Part shown: positions 39,165-47,243 of the stretch, one piece after another | Layout of the letters: each line of letters opens with the position of its first letter | Numbering within the stretch: position 1 is the first letter of the stretch | NCBI GenBank assembly: GCA_946699565.1 | Contig: CAMPDW010000003.1 | Span: forward strand, 86,473 to 150,472 | Origin: an uncultured Commensalibacter sp. | GTDB taxonomy: Bacteria > Pseudomonadota > Alphaproteobacteria > Acetobacterales > Acetobacteraceae | Length of the DNA: 64,000 bases | Reading direction: 5' to 3' | Position numbers and translations under genes: made by a program | The notes under the pieces: model-generated | What the model saw: the letters and a program-made list of their open reading frames with translations, nothing else | The model's database searches: none | Told to the model about the DNA's origin: nothing

Positions 39165-39934
39165 AATTTCATTTTCATCAGACTTTATTTGTCAGTATTC
39201 GTGTTATCGCTATTATCACAAGTCTGATTCTTATTTGGTGGATAATAAGTTTATCAGGTTCTATTCCTGTTTATCTTTTACCATCACCCTTCACTGTTAT
39301 TCTGGCTTTAAAAAATAATCAACATCTTTTATGGCTTGCCACGTTTACAACAATACAAGAAACATTGATTGGACTCGTTATCGGATGTATTTTTGGAATG
39401 CTTCTTGCCTTGCTCATGATACAAGTCCCTTTGATACGGCACTGGTTAATGCCGATTATCATTATTAGTCAATCTATACCAACTTTTGCCTTAGCCCCCT
39501 TGCTTGTATTGTGGTTAGGTTTTGGAATAAATTCCAAAATTGTTATGACGGTTTTGATGATTTTCTTTCCCGTAACCTCATCTTTTTTTGATGGCCTAAA
39601 CAGAACGCCTCAAGGATGGCTTGATTTAAGCAAAACCATGAATGCTTCTCGCTTTAGGCAATTATTTTTTATCCGTATACCTGCTGCTTTACCTGCCTTC
39701 TCATCAGGTTTAAAAATTGCAGCAGCAATTTCCCCCATTGGCGCAGTTATTGGAGAATGGGTTGGTGCTTCTTCAGGTTTAGGTTATTTAATGCAAAATG
39801 CGAACAGCCGTTTTCAGACTGATTTGATGTTTGCCGCTCTTTTAATCCTTTCCCTAATGACCATAAGCTTATGGGGATTCGTTACAATCATGATGAAAAT
39901 AATGGTCCCCTGGTTAAAAGAAAACAACGATTAA
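39161..39934 (+). CDS. ABC transporter permease, NitT/TauT (BPD type)
   Basis: The 257-residue inner-membrane permease has about six transmembrane helices. The EAA loop that docks the ATPase is visible as GWLDLSKTMNASRFRQLFFIRIPAALP. GAVIGEWVGASSGLGYLM and the start LLPSPFTVILALK are typical of SsuC/TauC/ThiX-like permeases. Its start lies inside the end of the ATPase gene (ATGA), so the two are translationally coupled. Specificity depends on a binding protein encoded outside this window. Confidence 0.87.
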   Translation: MKFHFHQTLFVSIRVIAIITSLILIWWIISLSGSIPVYLLPSPFTVILALKNNQHLLWLATFTTIQETLIGLVIGCIFGMLLALLMIQVPLIRHWLMPIIIISQSIPTFALAPLLVLWLGFGINSKIVMTVLMIFFPVTSSFFDGLNRTPQGWLDLSKTMNASRFRQLFFIRIPAALPAFSSGLKIAAAISPIGAVIGEWVGASSGLGYLMQNANSRFQTDLMFAALLILSLMTISLWGFVTIMMKIMVPWLKENND

Positions 39935-40228
39935 TTACATCAACATATGACCTTCTGAACAAACTTCTTTGAAAGCACGGATAACAACACTTTCAAATAA
40001 TCCTGCCTTGGCATAAGGATCACTTATGGCAAATCCTTCAGCAGCCGCACAATCTTCCACATTTAATATAATTAAAGACCCACAACTTTTTCCATCATTA
40101 TTCAATAAAGGCCCAGCAATTTTTATTTGTTTTTCATAAGTTTTCAGATAAGCTAAATGCTGAGAACGAACCGCTATTCTCATTTCCAAAGATGATGGTT
40201 TATCAGTACACATAACAATAAATAACAT
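39935..40228 (-). CDS. YciI-like protein (YCII domain)
   Basis: The small protein (97 residues from the ATG at 40228) has the YCII ferredoxin-like fold: MLFIVMCTDKPSSLEMRIAV, HLAYLKTYEKQIKIAGPLL, GSLIILNVEDCAAAEGFAISDPYAKAGLF (landmarks only). The conserved His and Asp of the family, RSQHLAYL and SDPY, are present. The frame extends to a GTG at 40243, but GGGGGA lies just before the ATG at 40228. YciI-like proteins are small putative enzymes of uncertain role. It is tail-to-tail with the permease, with no bases between the stop codons. Confidence 0.85.
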   Translation of the reverse strand: MLFIVMCTDKPSSLEMRIAVRSQHLAYLKTYEKQIKIAGPLLNNDGKSCGSLIILNVEDCAAAEGFAISDPYAKAGLFESVVIRAFKEVCSEGHMLM

Positions 40229-40359
40229 AAAATCCCCCAACACTACTTTACAAATCTTGTATAAAAAAACATATTATGACGAAGAATGTGCAAGCTTTCC
40301 AGTTTTTAAAATGTAAAATCTCTTTGTATTATTCCACAAAATAATGATTATCTTATTCA

Positions 40360-41145
40360 ATGACAGATTCAATGTTCCTATCCAAACCTAAAAAGATCCG
40401 ATTCTTTATAATTAATCAATTAGCAAATCCCAAAAATTTTTTTCAATTTACTGCAAAATTACAACCTTGGATTAATTTTTTTGCTCTATTATGGATTGTC
40501 ATTGGTTTAATCTGGGGACTTTTTATATCTCCAGCAGATTGGCAACAAGGCGATAGCGTAAGAATCATGTATATCCATGTTCCCATGGCTTTACTTGCCA
40601 GTACAGGATATATTTTATTAGCTTTTTGTGGTTTTTCATCCCTAATTTGGAAACATCCTTTGGCTGATTTAGCTGCCAAAGAAATCGGACCTGTTGGTGC
40701 GACCGTTACCGCTTTATGTTTAATTACGGGCTCTATTTGGGGAAAACCCATGTGGGGAACATGGTGGGTATGGGATGCACGATTAACATCCGTTCTAATT
40801 TTATTCTTTCTCTATATGGGTCATATTGCATTATGTCATGCTTTTGATGAACCTCAAAAAGGATATAAAGCGGCTGCAATGCTTGCGCTTATAGGTGTTT
40901 TTGATCTGCCCATAATTAAATTTAGCGTTCAATGGTGGAATACGTTGCACCAGCCAAATACATTCAGTCTAACCCATGCCTCATCCATCACTCTATCTAT
41001 TGCTGCTCCTCTAATCTGTTGTTTCATAGGATTTTCCCTAGGTTTTATAGGATTAATATGCATTAAAATAAGAACTGCTATTCTCGAACAACAAATTCAC
41101 CGTTTTCTTATTAACGCACCTACTCTGTCAAAAGAACAAATATGA
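40360..41145 (+). CDS. ccmC: Heme exporter/handling protein CcmC
   Basis: CcmC is an inner-membrane protein of cytochrome c maturation System I that loads heme onto CcmE at the periplasmic face. The tryptophan-rich WWD motif is WGKPMWGTWWVWDARLTS (about residues 126-143), flanked by six membrane helices. Heme-ligand His residues lie in YIHVPMA (about residue 68) and near WWNTLHQPNTFSL (about residue 196). Length is 261 residues. It opens the ccm operon here; ccmA and ccmB, which precede it in many proteobacteria, are absent. It ends in a four-base overlap with ccmD. Confidence 0.93.
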   Translation: MTDSMFLSKPKKIRFFIINQLANPKNFFQFTAKLQPWINFFALLWIVIGLIWGLFISPADWQQGDSVRIMYIHVPMALLASTGYILLAFCGFSSLIWKHPLADLAAKEIGPVGATVTALCLITGSIWGKPMWGTWWVWDARLTSVLILFFLYMGHIALCHAFDEPQKGYKAAAMLALIGVFDLPIIKFSVQWWNTLHQPNTFSLTHASSITLSIAAPLICCFIGFSLGFIGLICIKIRTAILEQQIHRFLINAPTLSKEQI

Positions 41146-41282
41146 CCCATTTACCCTATATTCTTTCAGCTTATGGAATAACCGTATTAACTTTATCAGG
41201 TTTATGGTTTATTTCATATAAACGATTTAACCAAGCAAAAAAGAAATTAGATGTTTTGAAAAAACACAATTATGAAGCGTAA
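41142..41282 (+). CDS. ccmD: Heme exporter protein CcmD (46 residues)
   Basis: This small gene encodes MTHLPYILSAYGITVLTLSG, a membrane helix, then the basic tail WFISYKRFNQAKKKLDVLKK and HNYEA. One N-terminal transmembrane segment followed by a Lys/Arg-rich cytoplasmic tail is the CcmD pattern; CcmD helps release holo-CcmE from CcmC. The ATG overlaps the ccmC stop (ATGA), and its 3' end overlaps the start of ccmE by 11 nt, so position and size both support the call. Confidence 0.9.
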   Translation: MTHLPYILSAYGITVLTLSGLWFISYKRFNQAKKKLDVLKKHNYEA

Positions 41283-41766
41283 AACTCAACGACTATGTAT
41301 TATTTTAAGCTGTATGATGGGGTTTGCCATTGCAATCGTGCTCGTCCTTTCAGCTTTTTCAGATAATTTAGTCTATTTTAAAGTCCCTTCACAATTAATA
41401 AATCAATCACAACCTATAGGTTCTGTAATACGATTAGGAGGTATGGTTGTTGCCAACTCTCTTCATCATCTAAATGATAACCAAACACCCATAACAACTT
41501 TTGATGTTACCGATGGGCAAGCCGCCATTCATGTAAGCTATAAAGGGATATTACCAGATTTATTTCGGGAAGGTCAAAGTGTTGTTGCGATTGGTTCCTT
41601 GAATCAACAAAAAATTTTTATTGCTACAGAGGTTTTAGCAAAACATGATGAAACCTATATGCCAAAAGAAATTGCAGATTCCTTACGCAAAAATGGAAAA
41701 TGGGATCCACGCTTTGGTTCTCCACCCGACCCAAGCCGTTGGAATCATATGATTAAACCTCAATAA
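41272..41766 (+). CDS. ccmE: Cytochrome c-type biogenesis protein CcmE (heme chaperone)
   Basis: CcmE carries heme covalently on a His residue from CcmC to CcmF. The 164-residue protein has one N-terminal membrane anchor (about residues 9-27), an OB-fold periplasmic domain (GSVIRLGGMVVANSL, AAIHVSYKGILPDLF, EGQSVVAIG) and the heme-binding motif AKHDETYMP, in which the His at about residue 124 is the attachment site and the Tyr four residues later is the axial ligand. It overlaps ccmD and is followed 13 nt later by ccmF. Confidence 0.95.
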   Translation: MKRKTQRLCIILSCMMGFAIAIVLVLSAFSDNLVYFKVPSQLINQSQPIGSVIRLGGMVVANSLHHLNDNQTPITTFDVTDGQAAIHVSYKGILPDLFREGQSVVAIGSLNQQKIFIATEVLAKHDETYMPKEIADSLRKNGKWDPRFGSPPDPSRWNHMIKPQ

Positions 41767-41779
41767 AAAAGATAAATAA

Positions 41780-43774
41780 ATGATTTCAAACTTCCTCAGT
41801 CCTGAACTTGGTCATTTTACTTTAGCACTTGCTTGTTGTTTAGCAGGGGCTCAATTTATTTTACCTTTACTTGGAAATCAAAAAAACGACTTTCATCTAA
41901 TGAATCTTGCGGCACCTCTAGCATGGGGACATTTTTTTAGCCTGATGATTGCTTTCGTCTGTTTAATCATCGCAGCGTTAAATGATGATTTTTCTGTTCA
42001 AAATATTTTGCAAAATAGTGCAACTGATAAACCTTTACTCTATAAAATTACAGGAATATGGGGCAATCATGAAGGCTCAATCCTTTTATGGTCTTTTATT
42101 CTTTCCTTTTTTGGGATTCTTTTTTCGAGTTTCAGCCATCGTCTTTCCTTTTCACTAAGAACTAAAATTATTGCTATTCTTGGCGGATGTGCTACCGGTT
42201 TTGAAATTTTTTGCTTAATAACGTCTAATCCTTTCCTACGAATTTGGCCTGCCCCTATGGAAGGACAAGGCATGAATCCTCTTTTACAAGATCCGGGATT
42301 AGCCTTTCATCCGCCTATTCTTTACACAGGATATGTAGGATTTTCGGTTCCTTTCGCTTTTGCCGTGGCTGGATTAATGGAAAAAAATATTGATTCAGCT
42401 TGGGGGTGTTGGTTACGACCATGGGTTATTCTTGCTTGGATTTTTCTGACCGCTGGTATAACCATTGGTTCATGGTGGTCATATTACGTTCTTGGTTGGG
42501 GTGGTTATTGGTTTTGGGATCCCGTCGAAAATGCTGCTCTTATCCCTTGGTTAACAGGAACAGCTCTATTACATTCAACATTGATTGTCGAAAAACGTGA
42601 AGCGCTCAAAACATGGACAGTTTTCCTTTCAATAATAACTTTTTCACTTGCCTTATGCGGAACATTTTTAGTTCGTTCTGGAATCTTGAATTCTGTCCAT
42701 GCTTTTGCTTCTGACCCCACCCGAGGAATTTTTATTCTAGTATTATTGATCATCATTTGTGGTGGAGCCTTGGTTCTTTTTGCATGGCAGGCCCCTCTTC
42801 TTCCATTCACCGCATTATTTGCACCCTTCTCACGAGAAGGATCAATTATTCTCAATAATATTTTATTCTGTTCTTTAGCCACTATTATTTTTGTTGGAAC
42901 CCTTTATCCATCAGTCTTACAAATGATCAATGGACAAACAATTTCCGTAGGAAAACCATTTTTTGATAAAACTTTTGTCCCACCTGCCCTGATTACAATT
43001 TTCTTTATGGCGTTTGCTCCTTGGTTAGCATTCAAAAAAACCAGTCTGAAAAAATTAATCCAGCCTCTATCCTTTATGGGAATTATAACGCTCGTTATTA
43101 TCATTATAAGTTTTATTTATTTACATCGCTTTCTCCCAGCCTTGGCAACAGGTCTAGCATTCTGGGTTATTATGGGAGCTTTAACCGATTTTAGTAGTAA
43201 ATTATCCTTGTTTAAAACCTCTTTTAAGAATAATTTTCATCGGATGAAAAATTTATCCCTATCATTTTATGCTACCTATATTGCCCATATTGGCGTAGCC
43301 GTTATCTTGTTAGGAATTATCGGAATGGCTTACAGTCAACAAAAAATCGTAGAAGTCCCTATTGGCACAACACTTCATCTGGCAGGATATGAATGGACAC
43401 TAGAAGCTGTTCAAAATCATAAGGGTCCTAATTATCTGGCAACAGAAGCAATCCTCAAAATAAACTACCATCATAAGACAATATGCTGGATGTTTCCTGC
43501 ACGGCACTTTTTCCCACGCCAACAACAAGTCATAACAAATGTTGCCATTCACACCAATTTAATTGCTGATTTATACGCTGTTTTAGGTGACAGTAAAAAT
43601 ATTAATGATACCTCTCCTACTTATATTTTAAAATTACATTATAATCCATTAGCACCTTGGATCTGGATTGGTGGTTTCATAATGATTTTAGGTGGTTTTC
43701 TTACTCTTATTGATCTTTATAATCACAAAATAATTAAACAAAACTCAAAACAAAATATGGAACAACCATTATGA
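41780..43774 (+). CDS. ccmF: Cytochrome c heme lyase subunit CcmF
   Basis: CcmF forms the heme ligation complex with CcmH and CcmI. The 664-residue protein has many membrane helices and the WWD domain GSWWSYYVLGWGGYWFWDP (about residues 233-252), followed by VENAALIPWLTG and TFLVRSGILNSVHAF. Heme-coordinating His residues lie in WGNHEGSILLW (about residue 96) and LAFHPPILYTGYVG (about 177). Its stop overlaps the ccmG start by four bases (ATGA). The C-terminal membrane anchor and periplasmic domain are intact. Confidence 0.95.
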   Translation: MISNFLSPELGHFTLALACCLAGAQFILPLLGNQKNDFHLMNLAAPLAWGHFFSLMIAFVCLIIAALNDDFSVQNILQNSATDKPLLYKITGIWGNHEGSILLWSFILSFFGILFSSFSHRLSFSLRTKIIAILGGCATGFEIFCLITSNPFLRIWPAPMEGQGMNPLLQDPGLAFHPPILYTGYVGFSVPFAFAVAGLMEKNIDSAWGCWLRPWVILAWIFLTAGITIGSWWSYYVLGWGGYWFWDPVENAALIPWLTGTALLHSTLIVEKREALKTWTVFLSIITFSLALCGTFLVRSGILNSVHAFASDPTRGIFILVLLIIICGGALVLFAWQAPLLPFTALFAPFSREGSIILNNILFCSLATIIFVGTLYPSVLQMINGQTISVGKPFFDKTFVPPALITIFFMAFAPWLAFKKTSLKKLIQPLSFMGIITLVIIIISFIYLHRFLPALATGLAFWVIMGALTDFSSKLSLFKTSFKNNFHRMKNLSLSFYATYIAHIGVAVILLGIIGMAYSQQKIVEVPIGTTLHLAGYEWTLEAVQNHKGPNYLATEAILKINYHHKTICWMFPARHFFPRQQQVITNVAIHTNLIADLYAVLGDSKNINDTSPTYILKLHYNPLAPWIWIGGFIMILGGFLTLIDLYNHKIIKQNSKQNMEQPL

Positions 43775-44319
43775 ATTCTCTAACCCGCCGTCGATTATTA
43801 TGGGGATTACCTTTGGGAATAACGGTGCTAGCTGGTGGAGGATTCGCTAAAATGCTGTCAAGTTTAAGAAAAGGTAAATTTGATCCGCACAAAATTGATC
43901 TACCCAATTTAAACAAAACCATTCCAAATTTCACACTTGAAGCTGTATCTTCTCCTTATAAAAATTTTAATAGTTCAATATTAAAACAACAAACCAAACC
44001 TGTATTAATCAATTTTTTTGCTTCTTGGTGTTTGCCGTGTATTAGTGAAATGCCTATTCTAAAACAGCTTGCCTCTCAACTTTCCATCTGGGGCATCGCA
44101 TACAAAGATAAAATCAATATGATTGACCTATTTCTAAAACATCATGGAAACCCCTACCAATTTTTAGGTCAAGATAATCAAGGTAATATTGGAATCGATT
44201 GGGGAATTTCTGGTATTCCAGAGAACTTCCTTATTATACCAGGTGGAATTATACGTTGGCATTATGCGAAACCTTTGGACTATACAGCAATTTCATCCTT
44301 ATTATCTCTTGTAAGGTAA
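43771..44319 (+). CDS. ccmG: Thiol:disulfide interchange protein CcmG/DsbE
   Basis: CcmG is a membrane-anchored thioredoxin that keeps apocytochrome cysteines reduced for heme attachment. The active site is CLPC at Cys87 and Cys90 (FFASWCLPCISEMPIL), and the cis-Pro loop is GISGIPENFLIIPGG. The N-terminus has a hydrophobic anchor (about residues 9-27) behind RRRLLWG, a Tat-like arginine cluster of uncertain meaning. Length is 182 residues. It is translationally coupled to ccmF. Confidence 0.93.
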   Translation: MNSLTRRRLLWGLPLGITVLAGGGFAKMLSSLRKGKFDPHKIDLPNLNKTIPNFTLEAVSSPYKNFNSSILKQQTKPVLINFFASWCLPCISEMPILKQLASQLSIWGIAYKDKINMIDLFLKHHGNPYQFLGQDNQGNIGIDWGISGIPENFLIIPGGIIRWHYAKPLDYTAISSLLSLVR

Positions 44320-44324
44320 TAAAT

Positions 44325-44783
44325 ATGCGCTTGATCTCATTTGTATTTCTATTACTCATAAGCTTTTTTTCCATTGCAGCCTATGGTCTTAATAGTCCCA
44401 ATGAATTATTACCTAACGCTCAACAGGAAAAAAGAGCGGAACAAATTGGAGCACAATTACGTTGTCTTGTTTGTCAGAATGAATCAATTGAGGATAGTAA
44501 TGCCGAACTTGCTAAAGATTTGAGGAAGGTTGTACGTCAACATATCCAAGCAGGTGAAAGCGATAAACAAATTATTCAATGGATGGTTGATCGTTATGGT
44601 AATTTTATACGGTTAAGCCCTCCATTTAATTTCACAACAGCCTTATTATGGCTGATGCCCTTTCTTGCTTTTATTATAGGTTGTTTATCAGCTTTTACCA
44701 CTTTTAGAAAAATGCAAAAAGAACCCTTGCCTTTAAATGAAAATGAAAAAAAACGTCTCGAAAAATTAATGAAAGAATCTTAA
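44325..44783 (+). CDS. ccmH: Cytochrome c-type biogenesis protein CcmH
   Basis: CcmH reduces or holds apocytochrome c cysteines during heme ligation. From the ATG at 44325 (preceded by AAGGTAAT, 5 nt after the ccmG stop) the protein has 152 residues: a signal sequence (MRLISFVFLLLISFFSIAAY), the LRCLVCQNES motif with Cys47 and Cys50, the helical QHIQAGESDKQIIQWMVDRYG and a C-terminal membrane helix (LLWLMPFLAFIIGCLSAF). An open frame reaches back to 44199 inside ccmG, but the downstream ATG gives the right signal peptide and is clearly the real start. It is the short CcmH form; the TPR part is a separate gene, ccmI. Confidence 0.93.
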   Translation: MRLISFVFLLLISFFSIAAYGLNSPNELLPNAQQEKRAEQIGAQLRCLVCQNESIEDSNAELAKDLRKVVRQHIQAGESDKQIIQWMVDRYGNFIRLSPPFNFTTALLWLMPFLAFIIGCLSAFTTFRKMQKEPLPLNENEKKRLEKLMKES

Positions 44784-44786
44784 ATT

Positions 44787-45533
44787 ATGTTATGGATCAT
44801 GATGATCTTGATCAGCCTTATAAGTTTAATACCCTGTTTCATGAGCCTGAGTCGCAAAAATTTTTCTTCTTTTCCTAATCAGTCTGCCTTGACTTTCTAT
44901 CAATTCCAACTTAAAGAACTGGAAAATGAATTAAATCACCATTTAATTTTACCCGAGGCATACCAGCAAGCAAAACTTGAAATTCAACGACGAATTTTAG
45001 TTTCTACTGACTCAAAAGAAAAAAATCATCCCTTGCACCTCATTTTTCCTACAAAGAATAGTAATCTTTTTATTTTATGTGGATTGATTTGTATTCCTCT
45101 AACCTCAATTGGGCTTTACTTGATCAACGGTGTACCTGTATTACCTTCTCAACCCTTACAAGTTAGATTAATTGAACAAAAAATACAGACTAAACAACTT
45201 GCTCCTTATGTAAAACAATTAAAAGAAAAAATTGCATCACTTAATCATGAAGATCCCAAACGAATTGAGGGTTACCTCTTATTAGGTAGGATAGAAGCCA
45301 AACAAGGTCAATTAAACGATGCCATTCAAGCCTGGAAAACAGCTCTTAATCAACATTTCGATCCAAACTTAGCAGCACAGATTGCTGAAATGATTATTCA
45401 AGAAAATGGTCATATCACCAAAGAAGCTTTTAATCTTTTCCAACAAGCTTTACAACAAGCGTCTCCTAATGCATCATGGAAAAATCTAGCTGAAGAAAGA
45501 ATTATTGAATATCAAAAAACAACCACTAATTAA
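44787..45533 (+). CDS. ccmI: Cytochrome c-type biogenesis protein CcmI
   Basis: CcmI is the apocytochrome c chaperone of the heme ligation complex. The 248-residue protein has an N-terminal membrane helix (LWIMMILISLISLIPCFM), a cytoplasmic loop with a coiled segment (YQFQLKELENELNHHLI), a second helix (LFILCGLICIPLTSIGLYLI) and a periplasmic TPR region (LLLGRIEAKQGQLNDAIQAWKTAL). It lies 3 nt after ccmH and is the last gene of the operon. No hairpin with a T-run follows; the next gene is on the other strand. Confidence 0.88.
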   Translation: MLWIMMILISLISLIPCFMSLSRKNFSSFPNQSALTFYQFQLKELENELNHHLILPEAYQQAKLEIQRRILVSTDSKEKNHPLHLIFPTKNSNLFILCGLICIPLTSIGLYLINGVPVLPSQPLQVRLIEQKIQTKQLAPYVKQLKEKIASLNHEDPKRIEGYLLLGRIEAKQGQLNDAIQAWKTALNQHFDPNLAAQIAEMIIQENGHITKEAFNLFQQALQQASPNASWKNLAEERIIEYQKTTTN

Positions 45534-45618
45534 ATAAATGTAAGCAATTCAAGTAAAGAATCCTAACACCCATTTTTCTTAATCTCTCTACCCCTTACTT
45601 AATCGAACAATCTCAATT

Positions 45619-46146
45619 TTATTGCATGATATTTAATGAAAAAACCGGTTGGCGTTTCTTTTCAGGAGGTGGATTAGGCTGGCAGGATATAAAATAAATA
45701 CCGAAAACAAAAATTGTATTACTAATACTATTCAAAAGTAATGTATCCTGAAAACGCTGATCAGCCATAACCCCCAAATAAATTGAATATATTGCAAAAG
45801 GAATCGATATAATACGGATACCAGCTAACATCATTCTAAATGGATTTAAAAAACCAACGCGAATAACCGATTGCATCCGATAAATAGCAACATAAAATAA
45901 TAAGCCTAAACACCATGCCAATACGTTGAAAAGTATTGAAAAAATACTCATTTCAAAATAAAGAACAAGCAAAATCAAAGATCCAGCTGAAAAAACTAAA
46001 GATCCAAGTTGTAGGCTCATCCCAATTTTTAAAGCTGACCATTTTTCTGGTAAACGATCCGCAATTGGTTGAAAGAAATGATCCAGCAACCATAAATCCA
46101 AGGCTAAAATACGATCTGAAACAGGTGGCTTGTTTTGTAAAGGCAT
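45619..46146 (-). CDS. Conserved-looking membrane protein of unknown function
   Basis: I do not recognise this 175-residue protein. It has a hydrophilic N-terminus (RILALDLWLLDHFFQPIADR), four hydrophobic segments at about residues 47-65, 68-90, 103-123 and 135-153, and a basic, Pro-rich C-terminal tail (NPPPEKKRQPVF). There is no signal peptide and no enzymatic motif. It is convergent with ccmI and lies downstream, in the same orientation, of bfd, from which a strong terminator separates it. Its codon use looks like its neighbours', and the long intact frame supports a real gene. Confidence 0.65.
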   Translation of the reverse strand: MPLQNKPPVSDRILALDLWLLDHFFQPIADRLPEKWSALKIGMSLQLGSLVFSAGSLILLVLYFEMSIFSILFNVLAWCLGLLFYVAIYRMQSVIRVGFLNPFRMMLAGIRIISIPFAIYSIYLGVMADQRFQDTLLLNSISNTIFVFGIYFISCQPNPPPEKKRQPVFSLNIMQ

Positions 46147-46239
46147 TCAACTTTTTATCCAAAAAATTATATAAATTTGATATGATTATTTTAAAAAGTT
46201 ATTTTATCATAAATGTGCTAAAAACTTATCTAAAATCTA

Positions 46240-46274
46240 TAAAAAAAGAACCCGCTTTAATTAAAAAGCGGGTT
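46240..46274 (-). terminator. Rho-independent terminator of bfd
   Basis: Arms AACCCGCTTT (46249-46258) and AAAGCGGGTT (46265-46274) pair perfectly around a 6-nt loop, with GC-rich middles. Read on the minus strand, the stem is followed by CTTTTTTT (46248-46241). It lies about 30 nt after the bfd stop codon and before the next minus-strand gene. Confidence 0.9.
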
Positions 46275-46303
46275 AAAGGATATCAAGAAACAAACATACA
46301 AAA

Positions 46304-46483
46304 TTAGGGTTGAATCATGTTTTGTTTACGTTCTTTCAACATGGTTACAATTCGTTGAACGCATCGACCACAATCTGGTCTACATCCACAAGATTGATAG
46401 ATTTTACTTGGACAATCTGCACCTTCTTGAATAGCTGTACCAATATCTTTATCAGTAAGAGCACGACACGAACAAATATACAT
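46304..46483 (-). CDS. bfd: Bacterioferritin-associated ferredoxin Bfd (59 residues)
   Basis: Bfd is a small [2Fe-2S] protein that reduces bacterioferritin and so releases stored iron. The translation begins MYICSCRALTDKDIG and continues through SCGCRPDCGRCVQRIV. Cluster ligands are Cys4 and Cys6 (C-x-C) and Cys38 and Cys41 (C-x2-C), in the family's spacing. Three further Cys residues, at about 24, 32 and 34, are present. It is divergent from bfr, its functional partner, and its predicted promoter overlaps a Fur-box-like site. A strong terminator follows. Confidence 0.93.
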   Translation of the reverse strand: MYICSCRALTDKDIGTAIQEGADCPSKIYQSCGCRPDCGRCVQRIVTMLKERKQNMIQP

Positions 46484-46514
46484 CTGAAAAAAACCCTATT
46501 ACAACAAAGTTGTT

Positions 46515-46533
46515 AATAATGATAATAATAACC
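46515..46533. promoter_or_regulatory. Fur-box-like site near bfd
   Basis: AATAATGATAATAATAACC agrees with the classical 19-bp Fur consensus at 15 of 19 positions by hand count. It overlaps the predicted bfd -10 element (46525-46530), a position suited to iron-dependent repression of bfd. The AT-rich background raises the chance rate, so this is suggestive only. Confidence 0.45.
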
Positions 46534-46552
46534 ATTCTTAATTAAATGTCTA
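46525..46552 (-). promoter_or_regulatory. Predicted sigma70-type promoter of bfd
   Basis: On the minus strand TAGACA (46552-46547) and TATTAT (46530-46525) are separated by 16 nt; each differs from the consensus hexamer at one position. The start point would be about 35 nt upstream of the bfd ATG. Confidence 0.4.
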
Positions 46553-46563
46553 GTCTTTTTTTT

Positions 46564-46582
46564 AATAATGATGATAATTTTT
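46564..46582. promoter_or_regulatory. Second Fur-box-like site, on the bfr side
   Basis: AATAATGATGATAATTTTT matches the Fur consensus at 14 of 19 positions by hand count. It lies about 20 nt upstream of the predicted bfr -35 element. Being upstream, it would not block polymerase directly, so its role, if any, is less clear than that of the first site. Confidence 0.35.
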
Positions 46583-46602
46583 TCAATTAATAATTTAATA
46601 CT

Positions 46603-46630
46603 TTGTTATCCATATAAATAATCATATAAT
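46603..46630 (+). promoter_or_regulatory. Predicted sigma70-type promoter of bfr
   Basis: TTGTTA (46603-46608) and a perfect TATAAT (46625-46630) are 16 nt apart, giving a leader of about 70 nt before the bfr ATG at 46710. Confidence 0.4.
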
Positions 46631-46709
46631 AGGAGAAATAATCTCTAAGATTATATAAATGAAATAATATCAATTGACATACATACAAAATTTTTTAAGG
46701 ACTACCATA

Positions 46710-47192
46710 ATGATTAAAGACAAAAAAGTTATTGAATATTTAAATCTTCAATTAACCAACGAACTGACAGCAATTAATCAATATTATCTTCACTATAAAA
46801 CCCTATGTCACTGGGGTGTTACAATTCTTGGTAAAAAAGAATATCAAGAATCTATTGAAGAAATGAAACATACAGATACTTTGATCGAACGTATTCTGAT
46901 GCTTGATGGATTACCCAATATGCAACGTCTTAATACGGTTCAAGTTGGACAAACTGTTGAAGAAGTTTTAAAAGCTGATCGTGAAATGGAAATCAAGGCT
47001 TGTAAAGATTTGCGCGAAGCCATTGCTTATTGTGAACAAATTCATGATTTTGTCACACGTCATATATTTGTATCCATTTTGGAATCTGAAGAAGATCATA
47101 TTGACTTTATTGACAGACAATTTGACCTTATTAAACAAATTACTATTGGTCGTTATATCACGCTTAATTCTGATCATGCTACGGATCAGTAA
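46710..47192 (+). CDS. bfr: Bacterioferritin
   Basis: Bacterioferritin is a 24-subunit heme-containing iron store. From the ATG at 46710 (AAGGA upstream) the protein has 160 residues, and the whole ferroxidase centre is present at canonical numbers: Glu18, Glu51, His54, Glu94, Glu127 and His130. Met52, the heme axial ligand, is also present (EEMKHTD), so this is a heme-binding subunit. The open frame extends to a TTG at 46674, but the ATG gives the family's usual start (MIKDKKVIEYLN). It is divergent from bfd, which encodes its electron donor, and is followed by an intrinsic terminator. Confidence 0.96.
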   Translation: MIKDKKVIEYLNLQLTNELTAINQYYLHYKTLCHWGVTILGKKEYQESIEEMKHTDTLIERILMLDGLPNMQRLNTVQVGQTVEEVLKADREMEIKACKDLREAIAYCEQIHDFVTRHIFVSILESEEDHIDFIDRQFDLIKQITIGRYITLNSDHATDQ

Positions 47193-47243
47193 TATTTTTT
47201 TTGTATATTATTTCTAAAATAAAACTTTAAACTATTTATTAAA

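Noticed and set aside
38424-39934. The ABC ATPase and permease as the missing CcmA/CcmB
   Set aside because: The permease has the EAA loop and GEWxGASSGLGYL motif of binding-protein-dependent importers, and the ATPase has NitT/TauT features, so they are not heme-pathway subunits.
42505-42882. A 125-codon minus-strand open frame inside ccmF
   Set aside because: It is antisense to conserved CcmF helices, with a Lys/Arg-rich, non-protein-like translation.
44199-44324. An N-terminal extension of the ccmH frame back into ccmG
   Set aside because: The ATG at 44325 gives a proper signal peptide and follows a ribosome site; the extension only overlaps the conserved end of ccmG.
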